In this document: positions 25,937 to 34,719 of the stretch, piece by piece
Position numbering within the stretch: the first letter of the stretch is position 1
How the letters are laid out: each line of letters begins with the position of its first letter
Source of the DNA: Stenotrophomonas koreensis
Lineage (GTDB): Bacteria; Pseudomonadota; Gammaproteobacteria; Xanthomonadales; Xanthomonadaceae
Direction: 5' to 3'
NCBI RefSeq assembly: GCF_001431525.1
Contig: NZ_LDJH01000007.1
Location: 1 to 64,000, forward strand
Length of the DNA: 64,000 nucleotides
Notes under the pieces: generated by a model
Database searches by the model: none
Seen by the model: the letters and a program-made list of their open reading frames with translations, nothing else
Told to the model about the DNA's origin: nothing
Translations under genes and position numbers: made by a program

Positions 25937-27949
25937 ATGCCCACTGCTCCGCTGTTTTCCAAGGTCCTGATCGCCAACCGTGGCGAGATCGCCTGCCGCA
26001 TCATCGCCAGCTGCCAGCGCCTGGGCATTGCCACCGTGGCGGTGTATTCGGCTGCCGATGCCAACGCCCGCCATGTGCGCCTGGCCGATGAGGCCGTGCA
26101 TATCGGCCCGGCGGCCGCTGCGCAGAGCTACCTGCGCGGCGAGGCGATCATCGCCGCCGCTCTGGCCTGCGGCGCACAGGCGATCCACCCCGGTTACGGC
26201 TTTTTGTCCGAAAACGCCGGCTTTGCCCGCGCCTGTGCCGAAGCCGGCATCACCTTCATCGGCCCGCCGGCCGCGGCGATCGAGGCGATGGGCTCCAAGA
26301 GCGCGGCCAAGGCGCTGATGGGCGCTGCCGGCGTGCCGCTTACCCCCGGCTACCACGGCGACAACCAGGACCTGGCCTTCCTGCAGCAGCAGGCCGAGGC
26401 CATTGGCTTTCCGGTATTGATCAAGGCCAGTGCCGGCGGCGGTGGCAAGGGCATGCGCCGGGTTGATGATGCCGCCGACTTTGCCGCGGCCCTGGCCAGC
26501 TGCCAGCGCGAGGCCGCCAATGCTTTCGGTGACGCGCGCGTGCTGGTCGAAAAATATGTCCTGAGCCCACGGCATATCGAAATCCAGGTGTTTGCCGATG
26601 GCCACGGCAACGTGGTCCACCTGTTCGAGCGCGACTGCTCGGTGCAGCGCCGCCACCAGAAAGTGCTCGAAGAAGCCCCGGCCCCGGGGATGACGCCCGA
26701 ACGCCGTGCGGCGATGGGCGCGGCGGCGGTGGAAGCAGCGCGCGCGGTGGGTTATGTCGGTGCCGGCACGGTGGAGTTCATTGCCGCCCCGGATGGCGCG
26801 TTCTACTTCATGGAAATGAACACCCGGCTGCAGGTCGAGCATCCGGTGACCGAGCTGGTCACCGGCTTGGACCTGGTGGAATGGCAGCTGCGCGTTGCCG
26901 CTGGCCAGCCGTTGCCAAGGACCCAGGAGCAGCTGTCCATCAGCGGCCATGCGATCGAGGCCAGGCTGTACGCCGAGGATGCCGACCGCGGCTTTTTGCC
27001 CTCCACCGGTACGATCGCGCACCTGCGCCTGCCCGCCAGCAGCGCGCATGTCCGCATTGATGCCGGGGTCGAACAGGGGGATGTGATCAGCCCGTACTAC
27101 GACCCGATGATCGCCAAGCTGATCGTCTGGGATGTGGACCGCGACGCCGCGCTGCGGCGCATGGATGCCGCGCTGGCGGCCTGCCAGATCGCCGGGGTCA
27201 CCACCAATACCGGCTTCCTGCGCCGGCTCATCAACACCGCCTCGTTTGCGCAGGCCAGGCTGGACACCGCACTGATCGAACGCGAGCAGCCGGCGCTGGA
27301 TGCCGCCAGCGCCGCTGCGCCGACGCTGGCCTGGGCCCTGGCCGCCACCTGCCTGCATGCCAGCCAGGCCGCTGCGGCCGTGGCCAGCGACAGCGCACGC
27401 TGGCCTTCGCCGTGGCACAGCGCCGACAGCTGGCGCAGCCATGGCCCGGCGCAGTGGCCGGCGGTGCTGGCCGATGGCCAGCAGACCCAGCGCTGGCTGG
27501 TCGATGGCGGCAACGGCCAGTGGCAGCTGCTTGGCCCGGAACAGCAGCGCCACCAGCTCAGCGGCCAGGTCCGCGCCGACGGCCAGTTCAGCCTGCAGCT
27601 GGACCACCGGCGCCTGCACGGCCAGGCGCTGCGGCTGGGCGATCGCCTGCACCTGTTCTGCGCACACGGCCATTGGAGCTTCCAGCTGCCCGACCCGCTG
27701 GCCGGGCAGGCCGGCAACGCCCAGGGCGGCGACCTGAAGGCCCCGATGCCCGGCCGGATTGTCAGCCTGCTGGCCACACCCGGCAGCCAGGTCAGTGCCG
27801 GGCAGGCGCTGCTGGTGATGGAGGCGATGAAGATGGAGCACACCGTGCACGCGCCCAGCGCCGGCACCGTCAACGGCTACCGGGTCAGCGCCGAACAGCA
27901 GGTAGCCGAAGGCACCCTGCTGGTGGATTTTGCCGCAGCAGCAGACTGA
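25937..27949 (+). CDS. liuD: Methylcrotonyl-CoA carboxylase, biotin-carrying (alpha) subunit
   Basis: 670 residues. The biotin carboxylase domain is about 8-455 (VLIANRGEIACRII, ATP-grasp ASAGGGGKGMRR, FMEMNTRLQVEHPVTE). A linking BT region follows, and a biotinyl domain ends with EAMKMEH, biotin-acceptor Lys632. It carboxylates biotin for LiuB. It directly follows liuB without the usual liuC hydratase between them. Confidence 0.95.
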   Translation: MPTAPLFSKVLIANRGEIACRIIASCQRLGIATVAVYSAADANARHVRLADEAVHIGPAAAAQSYLRGEAIIAAALACGAQAIHPGYGFLSENAGFARACAEAGITFIGPPAAAIEAMGSKSAAKALMGAAGVPLTPGYHGDNQDLAFLQQQAEAIGFPVLIKASAGGGGKGMRRVDDAADFAAALASCQREAANAFGDARVLVEKYVLSPRHIEIQVFADGHGNVVHLFERDCSVQRRHQKVLEEAPAPGMTPERRAAMGAAAVEAARAVGYVGAGTVEFIAAPDGAFYFMEMNTRLQVEHPVTELVTGLDLVEWQLRVAAGQPLPRTQEQLSISGHAIEARLYAEDADRGFLPSTGTIAHLRLPASSAHVRIDAGVEQGDVISPYYDPMIAKLIVWDVDRDAALRRMDAALAACQIAGVTTNTGFLRRLINTASFAQARLDTALIEREQPALDAASAAAPTLAWALAATCLHASQAAAAVASDSARWPSPWHSADSWRSHGPAQWPAVLADGQQTQRWLVDGGNGQWQLLGPEQQRHQLSGQVRADGQFSLQLDHRRLHGQALRLGDRLHLFCAHGHWSFQLPDPLAGQAGNAQGGDLKAPMPGRIVSLLATPGSQVSAGQALLVMEAMKMEHTVHAPSAGTVNGYRVSAEQQVAEGTLLVDFAAAAD

Positions 27950-27962
27950 TCAACCCGCTTGG

Positions 27963-29183
27963 TCAACCGGCACCGGAGCCTTCCGGGGCCGGTTGCCAGA
28001 CGGCGCCGGCCGGGTCCAGCTCGGCGGTGGTCATCTGCGCCGCACGGATACCGAATCCAGCAATCGCCAGCGGCCCATCGCCGAAAGGCTGCAGGCCCAG
28101 ATCACGCTCTACGTCCAGCTCATTGATCGCCGCGGTGACAAACGCGCCCAGGCCGGCCTCGGTGGCCGCCAGGTACAGCGTCTGCGACAGATGCCCGACA
28201 TCCAGCACAGCGGCACGGTAGGCCTTGGAGTGGTTGCGGTATTTCCACTGCAGGCGGTCATAGCGCGGCGCCAGCACCACCAGTACCTGGGCATCGGCGA
28301 ACCAGTACTGCCCAGCCAGCCAGCGCGTGGCCAGCGCCGACCAGTCACGCCGGTTCCCCACATCAGCATCAGCGCCCACGGCCAGCGGCAGCAGCTGGTG
28401 AGCGCTGGCCTGGTAGTGGTAGCAACCGTCCTTGATCCCCTGCACGTTGCGCAGCAGCAGATAGGCTTCGGTGGGATGCAGGCCACCGGCCGATGGCGTG
28501 CCCTTCTTGGAAAACCGCGCACCGCTGTCATGGATCACCGTCGACCGTTCGGCCAGCGCAGCCCACAACACCGCCGATACCTGGTCCAGCGCGAGCATCT
28601 GCCCGCCATCGAAATTACGACAACTGACCCGGCGCCCGAGCAACTGCTCGAGCGGTGAATCGGCCACCGGCGGCAACGTCAGGGCGCCATCGCCGTCGCG
28701 GCCACTGGCCGGTGGCGTACCCAGCTCGCCGATCAGGCCATCGAGCCGGTCCATCCCGCGTGCGGCCAGCTGCTGCACGCTGTCCTGCCCTTGCCAGCGT
28801 GCTTGCGCGTGCAGCACCGCCGCCGGTCCCCACCAGTGGGCCTGGCGCAGCTGCTGGTCGCGGCACGCGCACTGGCGCTGATCGTTGTGCGCCAGTGCCA
28901 GGCCAGTGTCCAGCAGCCACTGTGCGGCATCGGGCAGCTGTGCCAGTGGCACCCACTGTTCGCGGTCCAGACGGCCGAGCAGCGCCAGCTGCGCATCATC
29001 CAGCGCCACCGGACCATCCAGATGGGCCGCCAGCGCCGACCACTGGTGGCTTACGGCCAGCAACGGCCGGCCATCGCCGCTGAGCAGCGCAGCCATGTCC
29101 AGCTGCAAGGCCTGCAGCGGCTCGCACAGCAGATGCCAGCAGCGGCGTATGCGTATCTGTTCCATTGGCAGGATTTTCATCAT
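27963..29183 (-). CDS. SagB/ThcOx-type FMN dehydrogenase, putative peptide-maturation enzyme
   Basis: 406 residues. The first ~165 residues form a divergent N-terminal region. The nitroreductase-like FMN domain (about 170-395) contains GRRVSCRNFDGGQML, KKGTPSAGGLHPTEAYLLL, DVGHLSQTLYLAATEAGLG and a final FGIRAAQM. SagB-type enzymes oxidise azolines to azoles in RiPPs. A divergent small gene 51 bp away has a nitrile-hydratase/Nif11-like leader, and this pairing recurs in Xanthomonadaceae as a putative peptide-modification system (from memory of protein-family descriptions). No YcaO cyclodehydratase is in the window, so the actual chemistry is unknown. ATGs at 29183 and 29180 are equivalent choices. 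Confidence 0.78.
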   Translation of the reverse strand: MMKILPMEQIRIRRCWHLLCEPLQALQLDMAALLSGDGRPLLAVSHQWSALAAHLDGPVALDDAQLALLGRLDREQWVPLAQLPDAAQWLLDTGLALAHNDQRQCACRDQQLRQAHWWGPAAVLHAQARWQGQDSVQQLAARGMDRLDGLIGELGTPPASGRDGDGALTLPPVADSPLEQLLGRRVSCRNFDGGQMLALDQVSAVLWAALAERSTVIHDSGARFSKKGTPSAGGLHPTEAYLLLRNVQGIKDGCYHYQASAHQLLPLAVGADADVGNRRDWSALATRWLAGQYWFADAQVLVVLAPRYDRLQWKYRNHSKAYRAAVLDVGHLSQTLYLAATEAGLGAFVTAAINELDVERDLGLQPFGDGPLAIAGFGIRAAQMTTAELDPAGAVWQPAPEGSGAG

Positions 29184-29234
29184 TCATTCATGTCAATGAT
29201 ACGATCGCGCGCAACCTGCCCGGCATACAACGAC

Positions 29235-29555
29235 ATGACAGAAAACGATCCCAACCACGGCCCTCCCAGCCTGGACCCGGCCCAGGCCGAGGTCCTGCTC
29301 GACCGGCTGGCCAACGATGAGGCTTTCCGCCAGCTGTTCTGCAGTGATGGCCCGGCGGCACTGGCCGCGATCGGCTGCCACGGCCCTACCGAGAGCAAGG
29401 CCTGCTTCAAAGTGGAAAAGCTGGCCTCGCCGCAGGAGTTGATCGCAGCCCGCGATGCCTTGCGCCAGGCGCTGACCGACAAGGCCCAGATGTCGATGTC
29501 GGTGGTGTTCTTCTTCGAGGCCGGCAAAATTTCCCAGCGGCTGAAAAAGCGCTGA
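29235..29555 (+). CDS. Putative RiPP-like precursor peptide (NHLP-related leader)
   Basis: 106 residues. After a polar start, AQAEVLLDRLANDEAFRQLF and DGPAALAAIGCHGP resemble the leader helix pair of nitrile-hydratase/Nif11-type precursors. The C-terminal segment is MSMSVVFFFEAGKISQRLKKR, hydrophobic then basic; Cys residues lie at about 36, 49 and 58. No Gly-Gly cleavage site is obvious. It is divergent from the SagB-type gene and convergent with the cyclase gene. Leader similarity is a pattern judgement; which residues would be modified is unknown. Confidence 0.7.
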   Translation: MTENDPNHGPPSLDPAQAEVLLDRLANDEAFRQLFCSDGPAALAAIGCHGPTESKACFKVEKLASPQELIAARDALRQALTDKAQMSMSVVFFFEAGKISQRLKKR

Positions 29556-29576
29556 AATGCCGTTGCCGCCTGCCTG

Positions 29577-32069
29577 CTAACCGGCCTGGCTGGCCTTGAG
29601 GTCCAGGATGTTGAGCGGCTGCAGCTGCTGGGCGATCACCATTTCAGCCCAGGCTCGCCCGGCATTGTTGAGCAGCCAGCGCTGTTGCTGCTGTTCGGCG
29701 GCAACATCGCCCATCGCCCGGTAGGCATCACGCAGGACCACCCGCGCCTGATACAGCTCGGTGCCATCAAGCTGGGTGCGCAGGCGCTCGATGACCGCCT
29801 CCGGCTTGCCTTGGTCAAGCTGCTGCCGCGCCAGCACCACCCCCAGCAGCTTGATGGTGACCGGGTTGCCCAGCTCCATCATCTGGTTGGCATGGCGCCT
29901 GATCAGGCTGTCGGCAATTGCCTGCTCGCCACCACGCTGGGCCACATAGGCCAGCACCAGCAGGCGCAGATACAGATCGTTCAAACCCACCTGCTCGTTA
30001 TCCAGCTCTTCGGCAACCAGGGCTTCCAGCCGGTTGACCAGTGCCTGCAACGATGCGGCATCCAGCTGACCGCGGCCCTGGCACAACTGTGCGACCTGTA
30101 CCGCAACCTCGGCATGCAGTGAGGAGATACCCGGAGCGTCCTTGAGCGAATCGCGCAACTGGCGGGCGCTGTCCTGCATCTGCGCGCAGTTCTGCCGGGC
30201 CGCACCCACGCTGAGCAGACCACGCAAGGCCATTGAACGGGCGCCGGGATCAGTCCCGGTGGCGGCCTGCTGGAACAGTTGCTGTGCCTGGTCGACATCG
30301 CCGCCAGCGGCCAGCACATCCCCACGCAGGTCATGCTGGCGGCCATTGCCGATGAGCTGGTCCACCTCGTCGAGTACCTGCAAGGCCTGCTGGTACTGGC
30401 CCTGGGCCAGCTGCGCCCGCGCCAGATGCACCAGCGGGAACATCCGCATCGGGTGACGGCTGTAGCCGGCCTGGCGCGCATACTGCTCGGACTGCGCAAA
30501 GCGGTTGTCCATCAGCAGGTACAGCGAGGCATTGGAGGGGCCGGCGGTGAAATCCGGATACAGCTTGGCCAACGCTTCCCAACGCTCGGTGGCCCAGCCA
30601 CGACGCGACAGCTCCTCGCTCCATGCATCCAGGTACAGCCGTTCGCGCAGCGGCAGTCCATCGCGTCGCTGCAGGGCAATGGCAAGGTGTTCGCGTGCGC
30701 CACCCAGGTCGCGCAGCCGCCACAGCAGGCGCGCATTGCCGACATGGGCAAGGGCAAACCCGGGGTCTGCTTCCAGGGCCGCCGCGTACAGCTCGGTAGC
30801 AGTGGCATAGTCGCGTTGACCAATCGCTTTTTCTGCCAGCGCATAGGCACGCAATGCCGGCAGGCTGCTGGTGGAGACCTGCGGCAGTGGCTCGCTGCTG
30901 GTGATCTGCGCGGCATCCTCGCCCAGGTGGGCACGCATGGTGCGCACACTTTCATCAATGGCCTCCAGCAGCTGCTCCTGCCCATTGGCGGTGATCTGCA
31001 CATGACCACTGCGGACGTTGCGCCCGCTGACCGGGTCGACCAGGTCCAGGATGAATCGCCATTGACCATTGCGCTTTTCCAGGCTGGGTACCACCACCGC
31101 ACGCGCGCCTTCGCGCAAGGCCACATCAATGGCCAACTCGCGGGTCAGTTGCGGCGCATCGCTGTGACCGAGCAGCTCCAGCGCCGCATCCACCTGCTCA
31201 CTGCTCATGACGTTGAGATAACGCGATTGCTCCAGCGCAATCCGCAACCCCTGCTCCAGCGGCAGATTCAGCGTGTCATCGGTGGCCAGGTTGTTGATGT
31301 CTGCCAGCACCACCCAGTCACGCTGTGCAAAGGCGATCGCCGGCTCGCTGCGGGTGGCGTACCAGACACCGGCCACCGCGGCGGTCACCAGCACCGCCTG
31401 CAGCACCAGGGCCGCCGGCCGCCGCCACAGCGGCAGCGCACGCCAGGCCTTGGGCCCGCTCAACGGGCGGCGCAGCGGCGCGGTACCGATTTCGCCGACC
31501 TCGAATACTTCCTGCGCGGTCGGGACGCCCTTCATGTACCAGGCACCGTGGGATTTCCACACCAGCCGGTCGCGCAGGTTGCCCAGCTCATCCTTGCTGG
31601 CGCGACGGGCCAGCGCCTCGGCCACCGCCGACACCAGCACCTGGCCGGGCCGCGCCATCGCCAGCAGGCGCGCCGCCAGCGGCTTGGCCAGGCCTTCCAC
31701 TTCCAGCGGCTTGGCACCGATATCGATCGCTTCCTGGCTGTTCTCCCACAGCAGCACCTCACCGACATGCAGGCCGGCGCGCGCCTTCAGCGCAAACCCG
31801 CGCGCCTGGCCGAGTGCTTCCAGTTCGGCCAGATAATCCAGCGCAAAGCCGATGCCGTGCAGCGGCCGCTCGAACACCAGCAGCATGCCATCGGAACGAT
31901 CGATCAAGCGGCCATGCCAACGCTGCTGCAGCTCCAGTACCAGCAGGTCATGGCTGCGGAACAATTCGGCGCTGGCCAGGTCGCCGATGCGCTCCACCAG
32001 CGCGACCGAGTCACACAGGTCGGTCAACAACAAGGCCCGGATTACCGGCGCGGACATCTGCTCATCCAT
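29577..32069 (-). CDS. Class III nucleotidyl cyclase with membrane segment and TPR domain
   Basis: 830 residues. The cyclase homology domain is at 1-180 (LLLTDLCDSVALVERIGD with metal-site Asp residues, RSDGMLLVF, LKARAGLHVGEV). A single transmembrane helix lies near 235-255, then a periplasmic alpha/beta part (DWVVLADINNL...) and a long TPR array to the end. The layout beside a cNMP-binding GGDEF gene matches Xanthomonas campestris XC_0250, reported as a guanylyl cyclase, and also the 'putative peptide modification system cyclase' description for genes next to SagB/precursor pairs. Start 32069 follows GGAACCGAAG. It is expressed behind the GGDEF gene, 19 bp apart. Product (cGMP or cAMP) not provable from sequence. 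Confidence 0.82.
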   Translation of the reverse strand: MDEQMSAPVIRALLLTDLCDSVALVERIGDLASAELFRSHDLLVLELQQRWHGRLIDRSDGMLLVFERPLHGIGFALDYLAELEALGQARGFALKARAGLHVGEVLLWENSQEAIDIGAKPLEVEGLAKPLAARLLAMARPGQVLVSAVAEALARRASKDELGNLRDRLVWKSHGAWYMKGVPTAQEVFEVGEIGTAPLRRPLSGPKAWRALPLWRRPAALVLQAVLVTAAVAGVWYATRSEPAIAFAQRDWVVLADINNLATDDTLNLPLEQGLRIALEQSRYLNVMSSEQVDAALELLGHSDAPQLTRELAIDVALREGARAVVVPSLEKRNGQWRFILDLVDPVSGRNVRSGHVQITANGQEQLLEAIDESVRTMRAHLGEDAAQITSSEPLPQVSTSSLPALRAYALAEKAIGQRDYATATELYAAALEADPGFALAHVGNARLLWRLRDLGGAREHLAIALQRRDGLPLRERLYLDAWSEELSRRGWATERWEALAKLYPDFTAGPSNASLYLLMDNRFAQSEQYARQAGYSRHPMRMFPLVHLARAQLAQGQYQQALQVLDEVDQLIGNGRQHDLRGDVLAAGGDVDQAQQLFQQAATGTDPGARSMALRGLLSVGAARQNCAQMQDSARQLRDSLKDAPGISSLHAEVAVQVAQLCQGRGQLDAASLQALVNRLEALVAEELDNEQVGLNDLYLRLLVLAYVAQRGGEQAIADSLIRRHANQMMELGNPVTIKLLGVVLARQQLDQGKPEAVIERLRTQLDGTELYQARVVLRDAYRAMGDVAAEQQQQRWLLNNAGRAWAEMVIAQQLQPLNILDLKASQAG

Positions 32070-32088
32070 CTTCGGTTCCGTCCCTGGC

Positions 32089-33135
32089 TCAGTCGCTCGC
32101 GCTGAGCGCTTCGGACTCATGCCACTGCAGGCCATTGCCGCCCTTGTTCTTGGCCCGGTACAACGCCCCGTCAGCCAGGGCATACCAATGGTTCCAGTCA
32201 TCGGCCGGATTGAGCAGGACCGCACCGATGCTGACCGCACAGGCGCGGGGAACCTGGCCGGAACGCTCGACCAGGCCACGCATCGCCGACAGGATGAAAT
32301 CCGCCCGTCGCTGCAGGCCAATGCGATCGGTCCGCGCCACCACCAGGCAGAATTCATCCCCGCCCAGCCGACAGGCCAGGTCATCCTTCAACGCAATGGA
32401 GCGCAGCACATTGGCCACACTCTGCAGCACCCGGTCGCCGACCAGGTGGCCGTAGATGTCATTGATCTGCTTGAAGCGGTCGCAGTCGATCAGCAGCAGC
32501 CCCTGCGGCGGGCACTGGCCCTGGTTGCGGGCAGCCTGCAGGTACAACGACAGACCGCGACGGTTGCATACGCCGGTCAGCTCGTCGGTGCGCACCAGTT
32601 CCTCGGTGTGGCTGAGCCGGCTGGTGGCGCTGTACAGGTTGTCCAGCGCAGCTTCCAGCTCGTTGTTGCGCCGGCGCAGCTGGTGGATCAACGAGGCCTC
32701 GTGACTGGTGATGCGCATGATCGTGCGGCGCAGGAAATAGGCAAACAATCCCGGGGCACTGTCGATCAGGCCACAGAACTGTGCATGGTCCAGCTCCAGC
32801 AGCTCGACATCACCATTGGCACGCGCATCTGCGCTGCGCAGGTGGCTGCCGATCAGCAGGCCCAGTTCACCGAAGAATTCATTGCCGGCCAGGTATTTGG
32901 GCAGCACTTCCTGGCCAAAATCCAGTTCGACCATGCCACGGACGATCACATACATGGTGCGACCGGCGCTGCCACGCTCGAAAATCACCTCGCCATTGCC
33001 AAAGACACGGCGCGATGCATGCCGGTCAAACAGCGCAAACTCATCCGGCGACAGCACCGCATGGACAATGTCGGCCATCGCGGTGTCCGCGACAGAGGCT
33101 GAGGGGTCCAGGGTAAGAAGCGAAGGGCCGGTCAT
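32089..33135 (-). CDS. Cyclic-nucleotide-binding domain plus GGDEF diguanylate cyclase
   Basis: 348 residues. The CRP-like cNMP-binding fold is at about 18-145 (FGNGEVIFERGSAGRTMYVI, GELGLLIGS). A helical coiled linker (about 150-185) leads to a GGDEF domain (about 190-348) with DELTGVCNRRG and an intact RLGGDEF, so it should make c-di-GMP. It is the presumed counterpart of X. campestris XC_0249, described as a cGMP-responsive diguanylate cyclase. ATG 33135 is preferred to a TTG two codons upstream. It is first in an operon with the nucleotidyl cyclase, giving a cNMP-to-c-di-GMP relay. Confidence 0.88.
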   Translation of the reverse strand: MTGPSLLTLDPSASVADTAMADIVHAVLSPDEFALFDRHASRRVFGNGEVIFERGSAGRTMYVIVRGMVELDFGQEVLPKYLAGNEFFGELGLLIGSHLRSADARANGDVELLELDHAQFCGLIDSAPGLFAYFLRRTIMRITSHEASLIHQLRRRNNELEAALDNLYSATSRLSHTEELVRTDELTGVCNRRGLSLYLQAARNQGQCPPQGLLLIDCDRFKQINDIYGHLVGDRVLQSVANVLRSIALKDDLACRLGGDEFCLVVARTDRIGLQRRADFILSAMRGLVERSGQVPRACAVSIGAVLLNPADDWNHWYALADGALYRAKNKGGNGLQWHESEALSASD

Positions 33136-33241
33136 TGCCAATCCTGCATGGAAGCTGAGCCGAGCAGATCAGCGGCGAGAATAGCATCACTGCGTTCATA
33201 TCTGATCAAGTTTTGACCAATCCGCCCCCCCCCAAAAAGCA

Positions 33242-33275
33242 ACACCCGATCAATACCGGAGCATTGATCGGGTGT
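33242..33275 (-). terminator. Intrinsic terminator of the aceBA operon
   Basis: A perfect 13-bp stem, ACACCCGATCAAT with ATTGATCGGGTGT, encloses an 8-nt loop. On the minus strand it is followed by TGCTTTTT. It lies about 70 bp past the aceA stop. Confidence 0.88.
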
Positions 33276-33342
33276 CTTGTAAGGGTTTACCTACAGCCTG
33301 CCCGGTAAAACCCCGGTCAGGCGTCAGGCAAGTCCCCCGCAC

Positions 33343-34674
33343 TCATGCCGGCTGCGTCTGGTGGAACTGTTCCTCCTCGGTCGAGCCGGTCAGTGCGGTG
33401 ACGCTGGAAGCGCCGCCCTGGATCACCGTGGTGACATCGTCGAAGTAGCCGGCACCGACTTCCTGCTGGTGCGAAACAAAGGTGTAGCCCTGCTCGCGGG
33501 CCTTGAATTCCGGCTCCTGCACCTGCTCCACGTAGTGACGCATGCCTTCGCCACGGGCGTAGTCGTGGGCGAACTTGAAGGTGTTGAACCAGTTGATGTG
33601 GATACCGGCCAGGGTGATGAACTGGAACTTGTAGCCCAGTGCCGACAGCTCGTCCTGGAACTTGGCGATGGTGGCATCGTCCAGGTTCTTCTTCCAATTG
33701 AAGGACGGCGAGCAGTTGTAGCTCAGCAGCTTGCCCGGGCTGGCCGCATGCACGGCCTGGGCGAACTCGCGGGCAAAGCCCAGGTCCGGGGTACCGGTCT
33801 CGCACCACACCAGGTCCGCATACGGGGCATAGGCCACGCCACGGCTGATGGCCTGCTCAAGGCCGTTGCGCACCTTGTAGAAGCCCTCGCTGGTGCGCTG
33901 GCCGGTGACAAACGGCTGGTCGTTGGGGTCAAAGTCGCTGGTCAGCAGGTTGGCGGCCTCGGCATCGGTGCGTGCCAGCACGATCGACGGCACCCCCAGC
34001 ACGTCGGCTGCCAGGCGCGCCGAGGTCAGTTTCTGCACCGCTTCCTGGGTCGGCACCAGCACCTTGCCGCCCATGTGGCCACACTTCTTCACCGCAGCCA
34101 GCTGGTCCTCGAAGTGCACTGCGGCGGCGCCGGCAGTGATCATGTTCTTCATCAGCTCGTAGGCGTTGAGCACGCCACCGAAGCCGGCCTCGCCGTCGGC
34201 GACGATCGGCAGGAAGAAATCAATCGCGTCCTCCTGCTTGAGCTTGCCATCGACAATGGCCTTCCACTGGATCTCGTCGGCGCGCTGGAAGGTGTTGTTG
34301 ATCCGTCGCACCATCGTCGGCACCGAGTCGTAGGCATACAGCGACTGGTCCGGGTACATGGTCTCGGAGGTGTTGCCGTCAGCCGCCACCTGCCAGCCGG
34401 ACAGGTACACCGCTTCCAGCCCGGCCTTTGCCTGCTGCATCGCCTGGCCGGCGGAAATGGCACCGAAGGCATTGACGTAGCCCTTCTTGGACTGGCCATT
34501 GACCAGCTGCCACAGCTTCTCGGCACCGCGCCGGGCCAGGCTGTGCTCGGGCTGCACACTGCCGCGCAGGCGCACCACGTCGGCGGCGGAGTAGTCGCGC
34601 TTGACCCCCTTCCAGCGCGGGTTGGTGTCCCAGTCCTTCTGCAGGTCGGCGATCTGTTGGGTGATGCTGCTCAT
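33343..34674 (-). CDS. aceA: Isocitrate lyase
   Basis: 443 residues. It cleaves isocitrate to glyoxylate and succinate in the glyoxylate shunt. The signature KKCGHMGGK sits at 196-204 with catalytic Cys198; VHFEDQL and [10 protein letters not shown] are conserved. Ribosome-binding site GAGGAAG before 34674. It is 45 bp downstream of aceB, and a strong terminator follows. Confidence 0.97.
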   Translation of the reverse strand: MSSITQQIADLQKDWDTNPRWKGVKRDYSAADVVRLRGSVQPEHSLARRGAEKLWQLVNGQSKKGYVNAFGAISAGQAMQQAKAGLEAVYLSGWQVAADGNTSETMYPDQSLYAYDSVPTMVRRINNTFQRADEIQWKAIVDGKLKQEDAIDFFLPIVADGEAGFGGVLNAYELMKNMITAGAAAVHFEDQLAAVKKCGHMGGKVLVPTQEAVQKLTSARLAADVLGVPSIVLARTDAEAANLLTSDFDPNDQPFVTGQRTSEGFYKVRNGLEQAISRGVAYAPYADLVWCETGTPDLGFAREFAQAVHAASPGKLLSYNCSPSFNWKKNLDDATIAKFQDELSALGYKFQFITLAGIHINWFNTFKFAHDYARGEGMRHYVEQVQEPEFKAREQGYTFVSHQQEVGAGYFDDVTTVIQGGASSVTALTGSTEEEQFHQTQPA

Positions 34675-34719
34675 GGTTGCTTCCTCGATAACGTGTCAGG
34701 GGGCTACAGCAGGGGTCAA

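Noticed and set aside
23059..26064. 1001-residue open frame on the minus strand
   Set aside because: It lies antisense to liuA and liuB, is low-complexity (His/Gly/Arg-rich) and matches no family. It is a GC-rich shadow of the real genes.
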